The position numbers were made by a program, and so were the translations under genes. From NCBI GenBank assembly GCA_964419935.1, contig CAYQQJ010000011.1, positions 53,875 through 117,874 on the forward strand: 64,000 nt of DNA, given 5' to 3'. The first letter of the stretch is position 1. The number at the start of each line of letters is the position of its first letter. Of this stretch, positions 44,346-52,082 are shown one piece after another. The DNA is from CAYQQJ01 sp964419935. Its GTDB lineage: Bacteria > Pseudomonadota > Gammaproteobacteria > Pseudomonadales > Cellvibrionaceae. The notes below the pieces were generated by a model. That model was not told where the DNA came from and made no database searches. It saw only the letters and a program-made list of their open reading frames with translations.

Positions 44346-45715
44346 GGTGCCTCCTGCAAGGCAGCGAGCAACTTCTGGTGGATTCCACCGAAACCGCCGT
44401 TACTCATAATGACAATGTGGCTTGCTGCCGGAACACCCGCGACAATGGCATCTACCAAAGCCTCGATGGAATCGTGCACCTGGCCGGCCCCGTGCTTTTT
44501 CACCAATTCCCGCAAAGGCCAGCTCAGATTTTCGGGCTCGTACCAGAACACCTGATCAGCATCCGCCACCGATGACAGTAATGTCTGCTGATGCACCCCC
44601 TGCTTCATGGTATTGGAGCGCGGCTCAATCACCGCCACAATGGGCTGCTCTCCCACCCGGGCGCGCAACCCTTCGAGGGTCGTGGCAATGGCCGTTGGAT
44701 GGTGGGCGAAGTCGTCGTAAACCTGGTGCCCGGCCACCTGTCCCAGCTTCTCCATGCGCCGTTTCACGCCGGCAAACTCACACAGTGCGGCACAGCCTGC
44801 TTCGGCTGGCACACCAACATGGTGTGCCGCGGCAATCGCACTCAAACCATTGCGCATATTGTGCTCACCGCTCAGCCGCCAAGTCACACGGCCCACTGTG
44901 TCGCCTTTATGGAAAACCTCAAAGTCTCCAGCCTGCTGTAACGGGCGATAGCTCCATGCCGCGTCCGTAGCACTCGCACTACCCGCCGCGCCCATACGTG
45001 CCGTGTCGCTCCAACAACCTTGAGCCAGCACCTCGTTCAAGGCGGTGTCGTCCGCCGGAGAAATAATCATTCCATCACTGGGTACGGTGCGAATCAGATG
45101 ATGAAACTGCTTCTGAATGGCGGCCAGATCGGGAAATATATCCGCGTGATCGTATTCCAGGTTGTTCAGCACCAGGGTGCGCGGCCGGTAGTGCACAAAT
45201 TTGGATCGCTTGTCGAAGAAGGCACTGTCGTACTCATCCGCCTCCACCACGAAAAAGTCGGTGCCGCCCAGTCGTGCAGAAGTGGGGAAATTGGCCGGAA
45301 CGCCGCCGATGAGATAACCGGGCGCCATACCGGCGTAATCCAGAATCCAGGCCAGCATGGTGGCCGTGGTCGTCTTGCCATGGGTGCCGGCCACCGCCAG
45401 CACCCATTTGGCTTTCAGCAGATAATCCTGAAGCCACTGGGGACCGGAGGTATAAGGAATATTGCGGTTGAGCACCGTTTCCAGCAAAGGGTTGCCGCGG
45501 CTGATGACATTGCCAACCACCACCAGATCCGGGCGCGGCTCCAGCTGAGCGTCGCCAAATCCCTCCGTTACCTGAATGCCCGCCTGTGCGAGCTGGGTGC
45601 TCATGGGCGGATACAACTGCTGATCGCAGCCGGTAACACGATGGCCCAGGCCCTGTGCCAACTGGGCGAGGCTGCCCATGAAGGTACCGCCGATACCGAG
45701 AATATGTATGTGCAT
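44342..45715 (-). CDS. mpl: UDP-N-acetylmuramate--tripeptide ligase (murein recycling)
   Basis: 457 residues. Joins recovered L-Ala-D-Glu-meso-DAP to UDP-MurNAc in peptidoglycan recycling. Mur ligase fold: N-terminal HIHILGIGGTFMGSLAQLAQ, P-loop AVAGTHGKTTTATM (near 110), EADEYDSAFFDKRSKFVHY, and DDFAHHPTAIATTLEGLR in the C-terminal domain. In an operon with ubiX, divergent from ppa. Confidence 0.97.
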   Translation of the reverse strand: MHIHILGIGGTFMGSLAQLAQGLGHRVTGCDQQLYPPMSTQLAQAGIQVTEGFGDAQLEPRPDLVVVGNVISRGNPLLETVLNRNIPYTSGPQWLQDYLLKAKWVLAVAGTHGKTTTATMLAWILDYAGMAPGYLIGGVPANFPTSARLGGTDFFVVEADEYDSAFFDKRSKFVHYRPRTLVLNNLEYDHADIFPDLAAIQKQFHHLIRTVPSDGMIISPADDTALNEVLAQGCWSDTARMGAAGSASATDAAWSYRPLQQAGDFEVFHKGDTVGRVTWRLSGEHNMRNGLSAIAAAHHVGVPAEAGCAALCEFAGVKRRMEKLGQVAGHQVYDDFAHHPTAIATTLEGLRARVGEQPIVAVIEPRSNTMKQGVHQQTLLSSVADADQVFWYEPENLSWPLRELVKKHGAGQVHDSIEALVDAIVAGVPAASHIVIMSNGGFGGIHQKLLAALQEAP

Positions 45716-45929
45716 TCGCTGTCCCCGAATTGATCAGCGCGGAGCTTAGCATGCCGTTCGCGGCTGCGGTCAAGCAATGGAGATCAACTCAAACTGTTGC
45801 ACTTCCGTTAAGAGAAATTGTCATTGATTGTCAGGCCAAGGCGAGTACAGGCTCCCCGCAACCCAACCGCTTTTCCTATGGTAGAATTCGCGCATTTTTC
45901 ACTAAACCAAAATGAGATGGAAGAACCTT

Positions 45930-46463
45930 ATGAGCCTCAATCAGGTACCAGCGGGCAAGAATTGCCCGGACGAGTTCAATGTCATTATCGAAATCCCGGT
46001 CAATGGCGAACCGATCAAGTACGAAGTGGACAAGGATTCCGGCGAGATATTTGTCGACCGGCTGCTCAGCACCTCCATGCGCTACCCATGCAACTACGGC
46101 TATATCCCCAACACCCTGTGTGGCGACGGCGATCCAGCCGACGTTCTGGTGATCATGCCGGCTTCGCTGCTGCCCGGTTCTGTGGTTAAGTGCCGCGCCA
46201 TTGGCGTGCTGAAAATGACCGATGAATCCGGTGAAGACGCCAAGATTGTGGCGGTGCCTGTCAGCAAGATCACGCCGCTGTACGACAAAGTGTCATCCAT
46301 TGACGATCTGCCCGAAATCCAGCTGCAGCAGATTACCCATTTCTTCGAGCACTACAAAGATCTCGAAAAAGGCAAATGGGTCAAGGTCGACGGCTGGGAA
46401 GGCGCTGACGCTGCCCGGAAGGAAATTGCCGACGCAGTAGAAATGGCCAAGACCTCGGCCTAG
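45930..46463 (+). CDS. ppa: Inorganic pyrophosphatase, family I
   Basis: 177 residues from the ATG at 45930, with GGAAG 7 bases before. Hydrolyses pyrophosphate to drive biosynthesis. The signature GDGDPADVLVI has the metal-binding Asps, and FNVIIEIPVN, YEVDKDSG and CNYGYIPNT are family blocks. Length is that of E. coli Ppa. It is convergent with the following minus-strand gene, with a shared hairpin at 46488-46507. Confidence 0.97.
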   Translation: MSLNQVPAGKNCPDEFNVIIEIPVNGEPIKYEVDKDSGEIFVDRLLSTSMRYPCNYGYIPNTLCGDGDPADVLVIMPASLLPGSVVKCRAIGVLKMTDESGEDAKIVAVPVSKITPLYDKVSSIDDLPEIQLQQITHFFEHYKDLEKGKWVKVDGWEGADAARKEIADAVEMAKTSA

Positions 46464-46487
46464 GTGTCAGGTCTTTTTGCTCTTGTC

Positions 46488-46507
46488 GCCGACCGCTAAC
46501 GGTCGGC
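46488..46507. terminator. Palindrome at the convergent ends of ppa and the 46496 gene
   Basis: GCCGACCG-CTAA-CGGTCGGC, a perfect 8-base stem. The loop holds the stop codon of the minus-strand gene. No T-run on either side, so stop efficiency is unsure. Confidence 0.6.
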
Positions 46508-47212
46508 GTCATTGACTAGTGACAATTTACTCACATCCGGAGCAGGTGGCGGCGCAGATTTAACCGCCTCGAGTCTCTCACCGGGCGGCGCCACGCTCAG
46601 TCCCTCAAGATCAATCTCTACGGTAGGAACAACAACTCGCTCCTCCGGCTTCAGAACATCCGCACCCACAGGCGCCAAATTCAGTTCGCTCAGATCCAGC
46701 GGCAAGGACACCTGTTGCTCGTATTCATCCTCATTGAGCAATGCCTCCCCCGAAGCCTTCAGGCTATAGCTGGACAGGTCGATATTCACCATCGGCTGTG
46801 GCTTTTTCTCCTCCGGGGCCAGCAGTTCGATTCCAGCCGGAGCCAGACTCAGCCCGTCGTCCGCCCTGTCCGCCCGCGCGACCGCCGGCTGAGCCACCCC
46901 CGTCGAGGCCTGAGCCTCGGGTGGCGGAGATGGCGTTTGCGCCGCCTTTGGTTGAACCGGGCGCGCAGCAGCGGTTTGCGCGGAAGCTTTGGTGTCCACC
47001 CGGGCGCCGGCTTTCTTGATGGCGACGCGGTACTTGCCTGCGGCATCCATGTCCAGTCCGCGTTTGAGCACCACGGGTTTGCCCGAAAACAGCAGCTCAA
47101 TACGCGCCGGATCCATCTTGAAAAGACGCGCCAGATTCTGCTTCACCTGGGCGAGCTCAGCACCGGGAACCAGCTCGCCACGAAAGACGATATCGAAGGT
47201 TTCATCTGCCAT
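46496..47212 (-). CDS. Uncharacterised protein with repeated short motif
   Basis: 238 residues from the ATG at 47212 (MADETFDIVFRGEL). The N-terminal domain (about 1-70) is alpha/beta with FSGKPVVLKRGLD, and similar N-terminal modules are found in other gammaproteobacterial membrane proteins. After a Pro/Ala/Gln linker come imperfect repeats: LSLAPAGIELLAPEEK, YSLKASGEALL, LNLAPVGADVLKPEER and LSVAPPGERL, each about 30-35 residues apart and preceded by an acidic strand such as VEIDLEG. No signal or membrane segment. Function not recognised. Confidence 0.75.
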   Translation of the reverse strand: MADETFDIVFRGELVPGAELAQVKQNLARLFKMDPARIELLFSGKPVVLKRGLDMDAAGKYRVAIKKAGARVDTKASAQTAAARPVQPKAAQTPSPPPEAQASTGVAQPAVARADRADDGLSLAPAGIELLAPEEKKPQPMVNIDLSSYSLKASGEALLNEDEYEQQVSLPLDLSELNLAPVGADVLKPEERVVVPTVEIDLEGLSVAPPGERLEAVKSAPPPAPDVSKLSLVNDADR

Positions 47213-47609
47213 AAGCGTATCTCTCAGAACTGTTGCGAATGATGTGAACACTGACACCGGCGAGCTTCCATATCCTACCATTCATCGGTTGGCGCGACTG
47301 GCGCCGGCATGTTGCCCGCGGCGCTCTAATAACGTTTGTTAATTGAAATATAGCTGGTTAATCGGGAATGATTCAGAAATGGCGTCCAGATTAACCTGGC
47401 TCCCGAAACTCGAACTCAAACTGTCACTTAGTGCCCATCGGTGACCCGACTATGGTCAATGTCTCACACCACATGGCGCCAATATCCTCTTGGCGCTTGT
47501 CGCCTGAAACACTCATAATGGCTCCAGCTTTACGGCGGTCCTGATATTCCGTTTTGGGGTTTCAGGGTGCCGTTAAGCTTTCAGATTAGCGCCAGACAAG
47601 GACTGCCCG
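47213..47609. other. Divergent intergenic region, no gene seen
   Basis: Lies between a minus-strand gene and a plus-strand one, so it should carry both promoters. It contains only short palindromes such as GGCGCGACTGGCGCC and CGCCAATATCCTCTTGGCG. No convincing promoter, RNA or repeat family was recognised. Confidence 0.4.
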
Positions 47610-47864
47610 ATGACACTCAGAATAATAACCCATGCACGCCCGGCTGATTCCCAGCAACCGGCCCAGGTCGAAAACTTCTTCGGGCACAAGACCATTAACA
47701 AGCTCGCCGCCGACATCGGCTTTTTAAAGGAGCGCATCGCCCTGGTCAACAGCTACCGGCACCCGAATCCCGCCGTATTACAAACCTATACCGTGATGCT
47801 CGCCCGTCGGGAAGCAGCTCTTGCCCTGCTGCGGGAAAAGAAATCCGGTGGTACCGCGGAATAA
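47610..47864 (+). CDS. Small hypothetical protein, 84 residues
   Basis: An ATG with AAGGA 8 bases upstream, good codon use, and no overlap with other genes. The protein is soluble and mostly helical after residue 25 (INKLAADIGFLKERIALV, VLQTYTVMLARREAALALL) with no Cys. No family recognised. It runs toward the M15 peptidase gene with 43 bases between the convergent ends. Confidence 0.65.
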   Translation: MTLRIITHARPADSQQPAQVENFFGHKTINKLAADIGFLKERIALVNSYRHPNPAVLQTYTVMLARREAALALLREKKSGGTAE

Positions 47865-47907
47865 TGTGTACTCGCAGCAATGTCGGCAGGATTTCGCAGC
47901 ACGAACG

Positions 47908-48603
47908 TCATTGCGCAGGATAGAGCGCCCAGTCCACTCGCACGAAGCGCTCAATGATCTCCTCAAAATGCGTCAGTATTTGCTCTTTCAACGCAATATC
48001 GGTTTCCAGCAGACGTTGTTTCAACTGATCCGGCTGGAAGCTGCGCTGACAGCTGGCCGCCAAAGGCGCGTAGCTCAGATGCCAGGGTTCCGGTGCCACG
48101 CCCCCTTCCGACTGCTGATAGGGTCGGAAGAAGCCACTGCGTGAATCCAGCAATTCGCGATTCAGCCATTGATAAAAACGACCGTAGACCGCGTCCGGCA
48201 GGGTTTCCTCGACCGTGAGCTGCAATTTGTAACCGGATTGCGCCGAGGGCGCCGCATCGTAGACGTCAATGTCCGTGCCCCAGTGATGTCGGGAGGCACC
48301 GGGTAACGCAGACCAGCGCAGAATCGCAAACAACCGCTGAGTTGGCGTCAAGTTGCCGATATCCAACGGTTGCCCCTGGTCGTCCAGCAGAGCGCGTCGC
48401 CCCGTCGCTTTTTCATTCCATATCGAGAGCTGCCTTGCAAAGCTGCGGTAACCGCTGGCCAGCGCCAGATCCAAACCAGCGTCCTTGGCGCGCGCGCGCA
48501 GTGCTCCTACTGCAGCGACCAGATCCCCGTGCACGGGAACCTCGCAGGCACTGTAGTCAATGCACTGATCGTCAAATCCGGCCAATATATCAAAAGGGAT
48601 CAT
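47908..48603 (-). CDS. M15-family D-alanyl-D-alanine carboxypeptidase (VanY-like)
   Basis: 231 residues from the ATG at 48603. Metallopeptidase of the M15B/LAS group. SGYRSFARQLSIWNEK, the zinc-binding SRHHWGTDIDVYD (near 100-112) with His and Asp, and EPWHLSYAP with the catalytic Glu and third-ligand His (near 171) are all intact. No signal peptide could be seen at this start, nor at 48651, so a cytosolic role in peptide recycling is as likely as periplasmic wall trimming. Confidence 0.88.
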   Translation of the reverse strand: MIPFDILAGFDDQCIDYSACEVPVHGDLVAAVGALRARAKDAGLDLALASGYRSFARQLSIWNEKATGRRALLDDQGQPLDIGNLTPTQRLFAILRWSALPGASRHHWGTDIDVYDAAPSAQSGYKLQLTVEETLPDAVYGRFYQWLNRELLDSRSGFFRPYQQSEGGVAPEPWHLSYAPLAASCQRSFQPDQLKQRLLETDIALKEQILTHFEEIIERFVRVDWALYPAQ

Positions 48604-48821
48604 GTTCTGTGACCTTGAGCAGAGCTTGTGCGCAAACCAATTGCGCTCCATTTCCAGTTCTGTATGATTACAGTTAGCCCCGACGCACTGTCAAGGCCAG
48701 AATTCATGCTTCGGGACGAACCCGGAACGCCTGCCGGCGTACCGCTCACACAATCGCCGGATAGCATGGGTTCGCTACAGTTATTCATAATAAAAATAGA
48801 TGACTCAAGAGAATTCCCTTA

Positions 48822-49106
48822 ATGACTTCCACAGATTGCGAATTGCTGAACCTCAAGAACCTGGGCATGGCCTCCGTCAATATACTGCGTGCCGTAGGCA
48901 TCAACTCTCGTGAAGACCTTGCCTCCGTCGGTGCCGTTGAAATCTACTGCCGGATCAAAAACCGCGGCATTCAGGTCTCAAAAGTCATGCTTTACGCGCT
49001 GCAGGGTGCCCTGATGGACGTGCACTGGAACGACCTGACTGCAAAGCAAAAGGCGCAACTGGTCGAACAAGCTGAGCAGGCAGAGCGAGAGCTTTCCTGC
49101 AGCTGA
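48822..49106 (+). CDS. TfoX C-terminal domain protein
   Basis: 94 residues corresponding only to the C-terminal domain of TfoX/Sxy: NLKNLGMASVNILRAVGI, REDLASVGAVEIYCRIKNRG and VMLYALQGALMDVHWNDL. The domain has a helix-hairpin-helix-like fold. TfoX activates competence genes in Haemophilus and Vibrio. Stand-alone C-terminal versions are common and their role is unclear. Single gene, ATG start. Confidence 0.88.
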   Translation: MTSTDCELLNLKNLGMASVNILRAVGINSREDLASVGAVEIYCRIKNRGIQVSKVMLYALQGALMDVHWNDLTAKQKAQLVEQAEQAERELSCS

Positions 49107-49158
49107 ACGCGCGCTGTGCCCTGGGCCCTGCACCGGTGACTCGTGTCATTTCCGTCAC

Positions 49159-49881
49159 TTACACCGCCACTTCAGCCGGCACCTCAACCGGTATGGGATC
49201 ACACAGACGAATCTCGTCGGGGCTGATGGTGGCGCGATAGGCAAGGATTTCCACCCCCGCCGTGGCAGCCTCCCGCAGCGCCTGACCGTATGCCGGGTCG
49301 ATGTGGTCCGCCGGCAATACTCGCTGGATACCGGTGTGCTGAACGCAGTAAAAAAGCACGGCGCGGTGCCCGCTATGCACCAGTTGTGTCAACTCACGCA
49401 GGTGCTTGCGGGCGCGCTCACTGACCGCATCGGGAAAATAACCACAACCGTCGGCCTCGCCCAGCGTGACGCTCTTCACTTCGAGATAACAGCGCACGTC
49501 TCCATAGTGCAAGAGGAAGTCCACCCGGCTGTTCTCGCCGCCATAGCGCACCTCGCGCTTGAAGCTGTCAAATCCATTCAGCTCCGGCACCACACCTGCC
49601 AGCAGGGCTTCCTCAACCAGCTGGTTCGCCCGGCTGGTGTTGATACCCGCCCAATGACCGCAGGGGGTGGTCGCCAGCTCCCAGGTACCGGGATATTTGC
49701 GCTTGGGGTTATCGGAGGTTGAATACCAGCATTGGCTGTGTTCCACCAGGCAGTTGGTCATGCTGCCCGTATTGGGGCAATGCAAGGTGGTTTGCGTGCC
49801 GTCAGGCAGCTGAACATCGGTGAGAAAACGCTTGTAGCGCCGTAACAAGGTCGCCTGATTGAGCGGCGGATCGAATTTCAT
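49159..49881 (-). CDS. sfsA: Sugar fermentation stimulation protein SfsA
   Basis: 240 residues from the ATG at 49881 (MKFDPPLN), with GGAGA 4 bases upstream. The ATG at 49905 is an alternative. Family features: CPNTGSMTNCL, EVRYGGENSRVDFLL and CYLEVKSVTLGE, a nuclease-like core with an OB-type N-terminal part. Reported as a maltose-metabolism regulator in E. coli. Its actual activity is unresolved. In Pseudomonas-type genomes it often sits just upstream of dksA, as here (divergent). Confidence 0.95.
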   Translation of the reverse strand: MKFDPPLNQATLLRRYKRFLTDVQLPDGTQTTLHCPNTGSMTNCLVEHSQCWYSTSDNPKRKYPGTWELATTPCGHWAGINTSRANQLVEEALLAGVVPELNGFDSFKREVRYGGENSRVDFLLHYGDVRCYLEVKSVTLGEADGCGYFPDAVSERARKHLRELTQLVHSGHRAVLFYCVQHTGIQRVLPADHIDPAYGQALREAATAGVEILAYRATISPDEIRLCDPIPVEVPAEVAV

Positions 49882-50176
49882 CTGGTCTCCAGGTTCAGGT
49901 TTCAACCAATCGGGGTGTCAAACAGGTGGATGCGCGATCACCGGCACCTTTCACTGGTGCCGTCTTGGCTAGGCTCGCTTGACAACAGGCTGCCGGGCGG
50001 TCCGCAGACCGGCGCTTTAATACTGGCACAACACCCTCTTATCTGGTAGGTTGCTCGACTTGCCGAAATTGTCTTGAAAAGGCAAACTCGGGCCCCATAT
50101 AGGGGAACTGGTCAGGAGCCTGGCGTTTTATTTGCCGGGTTCTCAGTGCGATTTATAGCTAAAGAGGCGCATATTG

Positions 50177-50617
50177 ATGCCTGAATCCCAAACGACATCA
50201 GGATTTACTCTCCGCGGGTTTGCTCCCTATCAAGCAGGTCAAGACGAAGAGTACATGAATGATAAACAAAAAGAACATTTCAAAGGGTTACTTTACGCCT
50301 GGAAACGCGAGTTGATGGAAGAAGTGGATCGCACCATGTCTCATATGAAGGACGAGGCTGCGAACTTTCCAGACCCTGCGGACCGGGCAAGCCAGGAAGA
50401 GGAGTTCAGTTTGGAATTGCGCACCCGCGACCGCGAGCGCAAATTGATTAGAAAAATCGACAGCACACTGGAATTGATCGAAAGCGATGATTATGGCTTT
50501 TGCGATGCCTGTGGTGTCGAAATCGGTATCCGCCGACTGGAAGCACGTCCAACAGCAACCTTGTGCGTGGATTGTAAAACACTGGACGAAATCAAGGAAA
50601 AGCAAGTGGGTCGCTAG
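50177..50617 (+). CDS. dksA: RNA polymerase-binding transcription factor DksA
   Basis: 146 residues. Works with ppGpp in the secondary channel of RNA polymerase to reset rRNA and amino-acid promoters. A coiled coil (about 30-105) has the tip region DPADRASQEEEF with the key Asp-Ala dyad. A four-Cys zinc finger follows (CDACGVEIGIRRLEARPTA, then LCVDC). AGAGG 9 bases before supports the ATG at 50177. It heads the block dksA-gluQ-cbrXAB-crcZ-pcnB. Confidence 0.97.
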   Translation: MPESQTTSGFTLRGFAPYQAGQDEEYMNDKQKEHFKGLLYAWKRELMEEVDRTMSHMKDEAANFPDPADRASQEEEFSLELRTRDRERKLIRKIDSTLELIESDDYGFCDACGVEIGIRRLEARPTATLCVDCKTLDEIKEKQVGR

Positions 50618-50649
50618 ACCCGCTTGACCTCTGTTCCCCTCCGGTTCTC

Positions 50650-50671
50650 GAGATCGGCTTTTGCCGATCTC
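50650..50671 (+). terminator. Hairpin after dksA
   Basis: Perfect GAGATCGGC-TTTT-GCCGATCTC stem but only a poor T-run downstream. It may stabilise the dksA 3' end or act as a partial terminator before gluQ. Confidence 0.65.
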
Positions 50672-50747
50672 CCTGAATTCCCCCTTTCAGCAATTTAGAC
50701 TACACTCGGTGAACATAACAATTCTTTGAATTCGGCTCCGAGTGATT

Positions 50748-51731
50748 ATGGTCGAGCTAGACGCCGCGTACTCACACCAACGCGATTTTCCCAGAACGAG
50801 GCCTCTCCGGGTCGGACTTCCCTATATCGGCCGCTTCGCGCCGTCACCCTCAGGCCCCTTGCATTTCGGATCGCTGGTATGTGCACTGGCCAGCTACCTG
50901 GACGCCCGCGCTCGCCACGGCAAGTGGCTCGTGCGCATCGAAGACATAGACCCCCCGCGGGAGCCCCCAGGCGCTCGAGCCGCAATTCTGCATTGTCTCG
51001 ATGCTCACGGCCTGCACTGGGATGGTGAGCTGGTAATGCAGAGTCAACGCCATGGCGCCTATCGCGAACTTCTGGAGAAATTGCTCGCGGAAGACCTGTG
51101 CTACCGATGCAATTGCACCCGCAAACGGCTAGCCTCCCTCGGCGGTGTTTACGATGGCCACTGTCGGGACAGGCCTCCACCGCCACAGGAGGCTGCCGCA
51201 TTGCGACTGAAGGTGGCCAATCTTCCGGCCGCCTATGGCACTGTGCGCGACGATATTGCGTTTACCGATGATATCCAGGGCCGCCAGCGTGAGCATCTGG
51301 CGGAGAGTTGCGGAGACTTTGTGATTCACCGCAAGGACGGATTGTTCGCTTATCAGCTCGCCGTTGTGGTTGACGACATTGCTCAAAAAGTGACCCACAT
51401 TGTGCGCGGTATTGACCTGCTGGAAACCACGGCGAGACAAATTTACCTGTTCCGGCTGCTGGGGCAGCGGACGCCGCGCTTTGCCCATATCCCCGTGCTG
51501 GTCGACGCCGACGGACAGAAGCTCAGCAAACAAAATCACGCACCGGCGGTCGACATTCAACAGCCGGTGGCAAACCTGTGCCAGGCTCTCGGTTATCTGG
51601 GCATGACGCCGCCGGCGGACTTGCGGTCCGCCTCGCCCGCCGAGCTCTTAGGTTGGGCCGTCGAGCACTGGCAGCGCGATACCGTGCCGCAAACCGCATC
51701 GATCAGATTCGCTCCGGATATCAATGGTTAG
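50748..51731 (+). CDS. gluQ: Glutamyl-Q tRNA(Asp) synthetase
   Basis: 327 residues from the ATG at 50748. A shortened GluRS paralogue that attaches Glu to queuosine in tRNA-Asp. RFAPSPSGPLHFGSLVCAL carries the HIGH-like HFGS. A zinc site is formed by CYRCNC and GHC (near 117-138), and KMSKS appears as QKLSKQNH (near 260). The anticodon-binding domain is missing, as is normal for the family. Usual place right after dksA. Confidence 0.96.
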   Translation: MVELDAAYSHQRDFPRTRPLRVGLPYIGRFAPSPSGPLHFGSLVCALASYLDARARHGKWLVRIEDIDPPREPPGARAAILHCLDAHGLHWDGELVMQSQRHGAYRELLEKLLAEDLCYRCNCTRKRLASLGGVYDGHCRDRPPPPQEAAALRLKVANLPAAYGTVRDDIAFTDDIQGRQREHLAESCGDFVIHRKDGLFAYQLAVVVDDIAQKVTHIVRGIDLLETTARQIYLFRLLGQRTPRFAHIPVLVDADGQKLSKQNHAPAVDIQQPVANLCQALGYLGMTPPADLRSASPAELLGWAVEHWQRDTVPQTASIRFAPDING

Positions 51732-51905
51732 CCTGAGGAGCCACGAGGCATGCAATCAGCGGCCATTGCCAAACCGCACACCCCTTGAGTAACATTCCGC
51801 TCAACCGGAGGCTCCCGCACTTTCATCAGTGGACACCGCTGCGCTGTGGCGAACCCGGTAACACGCCCTTCCTGCCACCTTTTGACCCGGCACGCCGAGA
51901 AACCC

Positions 51906-52082
51906 ATGAACCGACAAACCCCGCTCCTTTTGCTTGTACTGGTCGCCTACATTTTTTCGCCGACGCTTTACAGCTGGGTCATCAATCCGGTCAACCTGTG
52001 GTACAAGCCCTACATCATTTGGGCGCTGGTGGTGGTACTGGCCTATATCATGCAAAATCGTCGACCAAAACATGACCTTTAG
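51906..52082 (+). CDS. cbrX: Small membrane protein CbrX-like, leader of cbrA
   Basis: 58 residues, two helices (TPLLLLVLVAYIFSPTLYSW and YIIWALVVVLAYIM), starting at the ATG at 51906. The longer frame to 51846 has no support. Its end overlaps the cbrA start by 11 bases. In Pseudomonas a small open frame of this kind before cbrA (cbrX) is known to be translationally coupled to cbrA. The same is inferred here from position, size and overlap. Confidence 0.8.
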   Translation: MNRQTPLLLLVLVAYIFSPTLYSWVINPVNLWYKPYIIWALVVVLAYIMQNRRPKHDL

